Assembly: GCA_033807695.1 (NCBI GenBank)
Contig: CM066302.1
Coordinates: 4,464,001-4,528,000 of the forward strand
Length of the DNA: 64,000 nucleotides
Reading direction: 5' to 3'
From: Daedaleopsis sinensis
Taxonomy: Eukaryota; Basidiomycota; Agaricomycetes; Polyporales; Polyporaceae
Below are positions 55,467-64,000 of the stretch, piece after piece. Below the pieces are notes generated by a model, which was not told where the DNA came from, ran no database searches, and saw nothing but the letters and a program-made list of their open reading frames with translations. The position numbers and the translations under genes were made by a program. Position 1 is the first letter of the stretch. Every line of letters starts with the position of its first letter.

Positions 55467-57560
55467 ATGCAATCGCTCAAGAGCCTGCTCTCCCCTCTCA
55501 CGGGCAACGGCAACCCCATCCAAGACACTCTGGTCAGTCTCCTCTCACCCTCTCCGCGCACAAGGAAGCTCAACACGCGCGACCCCTACAGAAACTCGTC
55601 GTCATGGACGGGACGGTAGAGACCGCACGGAGGGCGTCAGTATCCGCGTGGAATGGGTTCATCGACTGTGAGTGCCCGGAGCCTTCGCCCGCGCTCGCTA
55701 CATCTCTCAACCCACTTCCCCAATAGCGTTCTTCCTGACTGACTGCGCACTTCAGTCTAGAAGACTACCCGCATGACTGGTACGTCATCCCGCCTACCGT
55801 TGCGGGACCGTGACTCACTCGCTGCGCGAACATACGTCCACGTCCACGTCCGCATGCGCAGGCTGATGTACTGGTTGTCAAAGGCGAGCGGCGTGTTCTT
55901 CTCAGGGATGTGGTATTGGAGCCGGGAGAGCTGAGACGGATCCGCGTATGCAGCAACCAGCACGGGGGCGCAGCCGCGAGTTTGACATCACGACGCGGAC
56001 CGGGTAGCGGCACGGGCTGTCGCAGAAGACCACGGGAGACCTGGCGGACGACGAGAACGAGAACGAGAACGAGAACGAGAACGAGAACGAGGACGAGAAC
56101 GAGGACGCGGGCGAGTTCCAGCAGGGCGGCGGGCGGAAGCGCAAAGGTGAGCGCGCGCGTTCTCGGAAATCCGCAAGCTGAGCTGACGAGCGCGATGGCT
56201 CGAACTCCGTGACTGCGCCAGGAACCGCAACGCAGTGGCGATTGTGCCGAGTATGGGTCAATGATTGTCCTACGTGGACTCACGGCGGGGAACACAAACA
56301 CGACACACACCATCTACTACCGCGGACATTGGCTTGGGGTGAGCTCGTCTGATGTCTGGCCGAGCGTGTGCGCGTGATAGCCAGACATCTCAGGCTGCCC
56401 GAATGCTCACCTAACGTGTCTTGCTTGTCGCTCAGCACATACGGCTGCTGGAGATGGAACGGAGCGCGCCAGAAGCGGCCAATGAGCTCCATCGTGCTCG
56501 AGCCAGGCGTCCAGGACATGATCCTGGCCGACTGCAAGGACTTCCTTGCATCTGAGAACTGGTGAGGGGCTCCGACATCCTGATCCTGTGACGAATGTGC
56601 CCCTGACCGTCGACTGCTTCCAGGTACGCCGAGAGAGGTCAGTTGGGCGCAACAGCAGCTGCCATGCTATCAGGTTGTTGACCCGGCGACAGCCTAATCA
56701 CCATCCACCCATGTCTTGCAATGGGAAGACGTCTATACACAGCCTTGCGGGGGAGGTGGGACTGGACATATACGTCGTTTCGCTCTCTTCGAAGGGGTAA
56801 GCCGGCCGCGCAGGTCGCACTTTGAATCCAAGCGGAATGAGCGACAACACATTCACGACGTTGATGGGTAATGTACCGTCGAGGTCGGTGTCTTATTTGC
56901 ATTCGTATTCGTATTCGAACTGTGGCCGAGATGCGCGCCCGCGCGGACGCCTCCTGACATCCTGCCCTCAACAGATGTTATCCTCCTTCTAGAAGATTTA
57001 AACGCTGCGTTCACGCGTGGAATATCCCGCGACGAGCCCTCCACGGGGGTGCCGACGACGAGCTCATCCTCCAGCAGCTCCTCGTCCAGCAAGAGCAAGG
57101 ACGACAACGACGGCTCCACTCTGAGCTTGAGCGGTCTGCTGAACAGCCTCGACGGCGTTGTCGCGGTCGAGGGTCGGTGAGTCGTCCCTGCTCCGCCCTC
57201 TATCTCCCTCTCTCCGAGTCACCAGTACCGATTGTCGCCGCCGGGCCTGCGCATGCTGACGTGCCGCTGTCCCCCAGCCTTCTGTTCGCGACGACGAACC
57301 ACATCGAGCGTCTCGACCCCGCCCTCAGCCGGCCAGGGCGGATGGACGTCTGGATAAACTTCAAGCAAGCAGAGGGCATCTTCAAGTGCTTCCGCCAAGC
57401 CGCCCGCGAGCGCGAGCGCGGCCGTCGCACCCGCGGCGGCCGACGGCAAGCCGAAGCAGCCGCAGCCGCGAACCCAAGCGCAAGCGCGCGACGCATGTGA
57501 TCCCGCTCCTGGCCGAGGACGAGATCTCGGTTCGCGGACGCCATTCCTGAGAACGAGCTG
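55467..57560 (+). pseudogene. BCS1-like AAA ATPase, frameshifted copy
   Basis: Pieces follow the order of the expanded fungal BCS1-type mitochondrial AAA family. The N-terminal part has MQSLKSLLSPLTGNG, ETARRASVSAWNGFID and HFSLEDYPHDW; then LEPGVQDMILADCKDFLASE; a poor Walker A region around 56690-56740 (only NGKTSIHSLAGE remains); GLDIYVVSLSSKG; Walker B VILLLEDLNAAF; and LLFATTNHIERLDPALSRPG, then RMDVWINF (sensor and Arg-finger region). In the exon at about 55728 a 4-bp tandem duplication (GACTGACT) shifts the frame between FFLT and AHFSLED. The segment expected to encode GVPGSG of the P-loop is scrambled. A GAGAAC repeat at 56047-56110 expands a linker. Family members are ring ATPases with a BCS1_N domain; this one is probably non-functional. 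Confidence 0.7.
56047..56110. repeat. GAGAAC hexamer repeat
   Basis: About ten imperfect copies inside the BCS1-like relic. Confidence 0.85.
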
Positions 57561-58330
57561 AGCGTAAGTGGAGCAACGTGAAAGGTCTTCGCCCAATGCA
57601 GCGTTCACAACGCCGAGGTACACTGGACCGAGTCACGCAATGAGCTCTGGGACTCTTGTCACGATGCATTGTCTTCAAGGGCTCCGAGTCGGGCATGTAC
57701 ATGAGCACGACTCAGAGGTGTGGATGGAGCTGGTTGTTGGTAGTTATCTCGATAGTTGTGTAGTTCTTACTAAGTCTTATTCTTATTCTCTGTTCTACAC
57801 ACTCCGTAATTTGAAATCACTCGTCAAGCATCAGGATATTTTGTACGAGAGAAAGGGTGGCGATAGTTGACCGCATATGGCAATTGAGATCACGTGACAA
57901 CAAAAAGAACTTACAGATTACAGCACTTGGTAGGTGATCGCGATGCTGCGCACGCTAGGCCCGATTCCACCAATGGTCGTCTCGGTACGTGATCAGGTTG
58001 TTCAAGTCGTAGCAATTAGTTGCAATTGCGTTGAAATGTTCTTCAAGACTACGCGAATGCACGGCAGACGCCGAGCGAGCCCAGGTAAGAGAACGGGGGA
58101 CTTCGGGAGACTTCGGGTGGCCCAGCGGGAAAGACCGGGTGACCCAAAAACCACGTGATCCCCAGTTTGTGAACACAAGAAAACCCGATTCATTATGGAA
58201 TCGGAAAAAAGACTATTTTGAACAGTTTTGGTCAGCCTGAGAAATCTTTTAAGTGAAATTCATCATTGCAGATTGTCCAAGATCTTGAACTGTTGGATGT
58301 TTGCTGTGTTCAAATCCAACATTAGTGAGT
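57561..58330. other. Non-coding, nothing recognised
   Basis: 3' flank of the BCS1-like relic. A short A-rich stretch leads into the minisatellite. No gene supported. Confidence 0.4.
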
Positions 58331-59150
58331 TGATGATTGTTTGAGAGGTTCACTGCATTCATATTGTTCGAAAAGTTCACTGTTCATATTGTTCGAGAGG
58401 TTCACCATGTTCAGATTGTTCGAAAGGTTCCAGATTGTTCGAGAGGTTCGCTGTGTTCATATTGCTCGAGAGGTTCACCATGTTCAGATTGTTCGAGACT
58501 TAGACTTGGAGGTTCATTGCATTCAGATTGCCTCGAGAGGCCCTTCACCGTGTTCAGATTGTTCGAAAGGTTCACCGTGTTCATATTGCTCGAGAGGTTT
58601 ACCATGTTCATATTGCTCGAGAGGTTCGCTGCGTTCATATTGCTCGAGAGGTTCACCATGTTCAGATTGTTCGAGATTTAGACTTGGAGGTTCATTGCAT
58701 TCAGATTGCTTGAGAGACCCTTCACCGTGTTCAGATTGTTCGAAAGGTTCACCGTGTTCATATTGCTCGAGAGGTTCACCATGTTCATATTGCTCGAGAG
58801 GTTCACCATGTTCAGATTGTTCGAGACTTAGACTTGGAGGTTCATTGCATTCAGATTGCCTCGAGAGGCCCTTCACCGTGTTCAGATTGTTCGAAAGGTT
58901 CACCGTGTTCATATTGCTCGAGAGGTTCATGTTGGAGCAAGTCGCACGAGGTCGTCAGAGCAAGCAGAAAAGCATGAGATTCCGGTTGTCCTGTACGTAG
59001 GTCGTGGTACAGAGGCAAACAGATGAGGTACGAAAATAGTATGGCGAAGGAAAATATGAGGCTCGGAAAGTGCCGGCGAGCAAGCGCTCGCTCGAACGAA
59101 GCCATGTTCCAACAGTTCACCGTGTTCAGATTGCTCGAGAGGTTCCAAAA
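58330..59150. repeat. Minisatellite with unit of about 26 bp and higher-order structure
   Basis: The basic unit is TGTTCATATTGCTCGAGAGG followed by TTCACC, with variants TGTTCAGATTGTTCGAAAGG, and repeats from 58330 to 58935. A larger block that includes CTTAGACTTGGAGGTTCATT recurs near 58495, 58675 and 58825. After 170 bp of unrelated DNA one unit returns at about 59117-59146. It is open in several frames on both strands because of its composition; no real gene is implied. Confidence 0.9.
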
Positions 59151-62100
59151 CTGCACTCAGATAAGACACATTGCAGTAATAGTGGCCAGATATTGAATTT
59201 CACTCTTAGTATTGAATTTCACCCTTAGTATATTTTTGTGCTAGTTGAAGTGAGTTATGACTACTACCACTACTATTGCTACTACTATTACTTACTAGGC
59301 TACTACAACTGACACCATGCAACTACTACTACCACTAGTGCAACTACCAGCAACTACTGCTGAATACTTCTAATAGTAGTGGCTCGCCTTCTGTAGTAGT
59401 GGTTAGTTGTAGTCAAGGTAGTAGTAGTAGCACAGAGGTAAATTTTCACAGCAGTTACATTAGAGTCACAGCACATCCATCAGGAAAACGGTCACTGTAC
59501 GGTAGAGGATTGAAACATACTACGGACAATGGTATAGAGTGATAGTTGTGGGTAGCGCTCGTCGGGGCTTGATCATCTATGGTAATGAGTGATCGTGTCG
59601 GGCATATAATTGGTAAATTGTGGTCTTGGCCGTCGACTAATGGTAATCTATTGTAGATTAAAGCACAAGAAAGATTACATTATACAGAGCTCTATTGATT
59701 TAAAGCTACAAAACATAGTGCTACTGGTGACAGCCTAGTAGCTCTACTGTAAGTAATGCAAATGAATCCGAGGCTTGAGCCGAGGGGAACGGGATCGTGT
59801 TTCGCTATCTGGGGGCCAGCGCTCAGCCAGTTGCCCAGTATAGTAAGTTTGCCTGCCCTAAATCAATGCGGCGGTTTCCGGGTCACCTTGACGCTGATGT
59901 TCGACTACGGACTTGGTGTCATCGCGACCGTCACCCTCTCAGATCTCTGACTCTGCGTGCCCTCTTTGTGCCCTCTACTGTTGGTCTCTGTGTCTAGGTC
60001 TTGTGCTACTGCGGGGCTACTGGTCTGCCTATGCTGGTCTGCCTATGCTGGTCTGCCTATGCTGGTCTACCTATGTTGGCTAGGCTGCTATCTGTGGGGG
60101 CTTGACTAAGAGTCTCTTCTTGGTTCCGAAGGGCAAGTACCTGCACGACAACGATGCAGCCATCCATGGATGCATGAGGTATGTGTCCCGACTTGCCATG
60201 GGCATCCTCCCGGTCTTCTGCTCATTCCAATGCGACAGCACCTCAAGTCACGGGCAGTTCCCAGGGCCGCGTCCGACGTGATCATGTCGACACGTCTACC
60301 ATGCTGTAGTAGTACTACTATCCCTGTACAGTACTCGTACTAGTTTGAATGTCATTGGCCGCTGTTTTCCTCTCTTGTGAATGGTCTATCCCTACCAGAA
60401 GCGAGCCCCGAAGCAAAATACCACCCCCCTGCAATCGTATCACGCTGTCATATGTTATAATGTTCGTCTTCAGTGCTAGAATGTGATCGTGCGAGACGAT
60501 CCATGATCATAGCGCCGGTGGCTTATGCTAGAGCATGTCAGACTCACACGGTGTCCTCTAGCATGCATGACAGCCTACGATGGGTCTCTGGTAATTTTCA
60601 TCAACAAATAATCACAATCTACCAGCATTACAACTATCTACCGGCATGATAATCTATGTCCATGTACTGTGCCGATTTCCTGATGTCCACATTGGCAAGA
60701 TGATTACAGTATCTTCACCATAATTCAGTGGTTTATATTGCAGTCACAGCGAATACATTTTATAAATGTTTCTGTGGTGTAATGTCTTTAGAACTGTACA
60801 ATTTATTCTAGATAAAGCATGTTGTCATTGTGAATGTAACCATGGTTTTCTTCTTGTGTAGACTGCTAGCACATGGCAGAAAAACTGAATTCACATTTGC
60901 CCTACGGCTGCAGTATTTCTCGTAAATATGATGTAATTCACATCGGGGATCCATCGGGGAGACACTTGTAATGTAGTCACCATGTGTTTACCAGCATAAT
61001 TGCTGGTTCTATTTCAGCTATAATCGCCAGATATAGTAGTACTTTGAACTGCAAATCTATGGCAGCCGCATTGCATTTATATTACAAATTTTTCTCCGAT
61101 GAAATCGGGGGGTACAGCAGCATTATAGTGGGATTTTAACCACGATGTAAACACGATGTAACAACTGGTTTCACAGCCTGATGCCCCCGGTGTCAGGATC
61201 TTCTGGTTTCTGTGCGACTTTGACCTCACTGAAGTGTGCAATCGTTAGGTCACTGTCGCGCCCGTTTCCCAGCGCGCCGTGCTGTATGCTGGTGAGAGGT
61301 TCTCAAAGACACGGCCATGGTGAAGGAGATAACATGCGGTGCGTCATGGACGCCGACTTCATTCTCTGCTGTTCAATCCAACATCGTTTTTGACAGCGGC
61401 GAGGGCATCGCGCTCATACTATCCAGGTGATTCTCCAAACGTTTGCTTTCTCGTGTCTTCGCGGCGTCCACCCTCTCTGCCGACGCACCTTCTTCCATGC
61501 GACCATCTGGAGGGGAAGTCGATTATGCTATTGCCTTGTGGACTTGGTGAATCGCCCCCCTATGCGTGCTGAGACGGCACCCCTCGGTTCTCGTGTCCTC
61601 CTTTGCGGTATACGATCCACCTTCCTGTCTCAGCCCCGACCGTCGGCTTCCTCGTACTGCGAACTCCGTCTTCCGAGAGAGGTCGTTCCGGTGAGCTCGT
61701 CTCTTACTCTTCAGATTAGTAGGACTAGTAACGTTGATCGCTGTCGCCGGCGGCTCCCCCTTGATTTTGTAGGTGCATGTGTGTTGCTGTGTAGTCGATC
61801 TACGATGCCCGTTCTTCGCTCTGTGGCAATGGGATGCCCTTGCTCTGTTCTGCAGCACCAACAATCATCTTGCTATGTCGCCAGATCCACTGCAGTCTAA
61901 CTACCCTATGTTCACATGCTGGCTACGGCGTTGCGCCCGACCTTTCAAATTTCAGGTTTCAACATCTCCCCAAGTCACGTTTCATCCACTGGCGCTGGTC
62001 ATGCGGTTCGGAACGCCGCGGATATCTAGCACGCTAGCAGGCGTTTCACTTTCACGCAATCTCCGTCGTGCGCGCTCGCGACCACTCGTTGTAACCTGCA

Positions 62101-62530
62101 TTCACTGTGCCCCGACGTTCAACAGGCTCTAAAGATTCGCGGGAGCACTCTAGAGAAAAATATCTGTGACAATCTGGTGTCGTCTACACGGCCGTGCCTC
62201 AACCCGAGGGAGGGTCAGACACGCTCGACGATGTCGTTTGTGTTTCCTGGAATAGGCAACCTAGACGCTAGAGTAGCAATGGATCAAGCTTGCGCATGAT
62301 GCGTGGGTACCGGAGGCGCGACGCGTACTTACGCGAGGTAAATGCAGCAGGCCTATCATGGTCAGGCTGCAGTGCGATATGTTATTGCGCTCGCGAGTCG
62401 CACCGCACTTCGCCTCCTTGGGCACGGTCGATGTTATAACACATCGACTCCGAGAGAGGGAGGATCGTGCCTACCCCCCGTCATCATTCGCCGCTCTACT
62501 CTTGACGCTCTATGAGAGACCTCTCCTGAG
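59151..62530. other. Gene-poor, AT-richer stretch of 3.4 kb
   Basis: No supported gene. At 59255-59440 CTA/TAC-rich and GTA/TAG-rich halves face each other and could pair as an imperfect hairpin. At 60019-60078 a 14-bp unit (CTGGTCTGCCTATG) repeats four to five times. 60400-61170 is AT-rich. Weak open frames at 61181-62130 have no coding character I can support. It may be remnant transposon or heterochromatin-like DNA. Confidence 0.45.
60019..60078. repeat. 14-bp tandem repeat
   Basis: Four to five copies of CTGGTCTGCCTATG, the last ones with changes. Confidence 0.85.
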
Positions 62531-63957
62531 ATGCGCCCGCGGTTCTGGATCCTTGCCCTATCTTTTGCATCGGTGGTCCGCGCCAAAACGTTGACTGTTG
62601 AAGACAATGGACGGACCAGCAGGGCGCCAATGTGTACTATGATTTCAGAGGTGAGTCCCACAACCGCCGTCCATACCCCAATGCCCTCCCACATATACGC
62701 GCTCAGGCACGCAAGTGGAGGTCTTTGCGACCCTGCGACCGACGGGCTCCTACTTGACCAACGTGTCGTTCGCGATCGACAACGAGACGCCGACGTGGTG
62801 GACGACGACCGACTTCGTGGAGGAAGAGACGTTCAACAAGCTCGTGTACACATCCCCCAGCGCGCTCTCGTCTGATTCACTACACCGCATCCTCATCACC
62901 AACTATGGTGTCCGCTTTTGGCTGGTCTACATGGAGATCACGACAGTCGACCCGACGTCTGGGGGGGGCACAACCTTCGCAAACGGGTCATCCATATACG
63001 CCCTCGTACCGCTCGTCATCGTCCGAGCACACGGCCCTGATCGTGGGCGTAGTGGTTGGAGTGCTAGGCGTGGCGGCACTGATAGCTGCCGGTATATGGT
63101 GCCTCCGTATTCGTTCCAGGATGCGCGCGCAGGAGAAAGCCACGTCCCTCGCAGCAACACCGTTCGGTACGTCTTCAAGCACTGGCGGCGCGCTCCTGTC
63201 GAATGCTTACTTGGCGCTTATAGTTGCGCATCCCGCGACGACGAGTTCATCACACTTTTCCAAAGACCGCCCTCCAGAAAGCCCCCCCTCGCGCTTCCAG
63301 CGATGGCTCAGCATCACACGCCCTCACGTTCACCCAACGAGCGAGCCCGTCTACCCTTCCACACTCAGCGCGGCCATATCTCATACAGAGCCACGCCCCC
63401 CAAACTCGCCAGCTCCCAACGACGACACAGCAGGGCGGCTTGCCGCAGACGACCCGCCCAAACGACGCCCGCTGCCAGCACCCCCGCACGTCCGCATCCC
63501 GCCCGCAGCCGGGCCCGCGAGCACTCCCAGCGCGCCGCAGACGCCCAACGGCACCGTGCGCACGCAGTCGCAGTCTGCGGGGCCCGCGGCGCGCTCCGCG
63601 TGGCTCGCGCGCGCGTTCTCGCTCTCCTCCGCGCACTTCCGCGACCCGGGGCACGCGCCGGACGCGGCCTCGTCTCCGCTCTTCCCGCGCTCGAGCGAGT
63701 CGGGCCTCTCGGGGTCGAGTGCGCCGCCGACGCGCCCGCTGTACTTCCGCTTGCTCCGGCGCTCGCGCGACGGCGGCGTGCGGCTCGCAGGGGGCTCCCC
63801 GCGGGAGATGGAGGGTGGGGAGGATGCTGCGTGGAGTGTGGGGGTGTATGAGGAGGCGATGGAGGCGATGAGCGAGCGGTCGACGCTGCCGCCGTCGTAC
63901 CAGCAGTTCCATCCCGGGTCTGGGGCGAGCGGACCCCATCCTCCTGCCTCTCGGTGA
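62531..63957 (+). pseudogene. Single-pass membrane protein with extracellular beta domain, two frameshifts
   Basis: A signal peptide (MRPRFWILALSFASVVRA) is followed by KTLTVEDNG, typical of a large Agaricomycete family of secreted/membrane proteins with a carbohydrate-binding-like ectodomain. A one-base shift near 62609-62614 is needed to continue (DQQGANVYYDFR), the intron 62651-62706 then joins in phase, and the ectodomain runs to ITTVDPT. A second shift is needed at a run of eight G (62961-62968) to reach SSSSEHT, the transmembrane helix ALIVGVVVGVLGVAALIAAG and a long Ser/Pro-rich cytosolic tail ending PPSYQQFHPGSG. A later intron (about 63168-63222) is in phase. It is either a pseudogene or two sequencing errors in an otherwise normal gene. 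Confidence 0.6.
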
Positions 63958-64000
63958 TGTCTGTGGATGGGTGCGTGTCGTCTGTACCCATCTGTCTTAC

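Noticed and set aside
58341..59000. Open frames of over 200 codons in the minisatellite
   Set aside because: The repeat lacks stops in several frames on both strands, and no flanking coding sequence is present.
59756..59830. Possible tRNA
   Set aside because: No cloverleaf with matching acceptor and T-arm could be drawn; no B-box was seen.

Overview
The window looks like chromosomal DNA of an Agaricomycete fungus, probably a wood-decay polypore. Genes have many 45-60 nt introns with GTRNGT...YAG borders, and the families are typical of that group: KDZ and CACTA transposases, TET/JBP-like dioxygenase, BCS1-like AAA ATPase, KDM3-type JmjC and T5orf172 proteins. The placement rests on recognised protein families and was not tested by a search.

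Layout. 0-6.5 kb: 3' end of a KDM3-like JmjC gene, a degraded CCC2-type copper ATPase on the minus strand, and two intact but uncharacterised minus-strand genes. 7.6-19.5 kb: a ten-exon CACTA (Tnp2/Transposase_21) transposase whose exons join in frame (1466 aa), followed on the same strand by two long Ser-rich genes that are probably its accessory genes. 19.8-24.2 kb: two members of a local family called family X here (RNDxELL / SPYSIRxxPGS motifs) and a hypothetical gene.

24,212-43,165 is the main result: an 18.95-kb KDZ-type giant DNA transposon bounded by 66-bp terminal inverted repeats (57/66 identical). Inside are subterminal repeat arrays, a repeat-protein gene, a zinc-cluster protein gene, a 1213-aa possible HMG-like/acidic/basic repeat protein, an apparently intact TET/JBP-type 2OG-Fe(II) dioxygenase, the KDZ transposase with a CxC2-type cysteine cluster (1266 aa) 61 bp downstream of it, and a 223-aa unknown protein. 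Most of these gene models were rebuilt exon by exon and stay in frame, so the element may be recently active or still functional. The KDZ-TET/JBP association is known in basidiomycetes; this copy and its full gene set look worth describing.

43.2-64 kb: another family X gene, a membrane-anchored coiled-coil gene, a second family X gene inside a 2-kb segment apparently identical to 19.8-21.8 kb (so KDZ and its flanks sit between two long direct repeats), a T5orf172 gene with a premature stop, a 335-aa helical protein, a BCS1-like pseudogene with a 4-bp duplication, a minisatellite with a unit of about 26 bp, a gene-poor 3.4-kb stretch, and a single-pass membrane protein with two frameshifts.

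The general picture is an accessory, transposon-rich region with two large class II elements, decaying ATPase genes and local gene duplication. Exon coordinates were derived by reading splice sites by eye and checking codon phase; 5' ends are the least certain.
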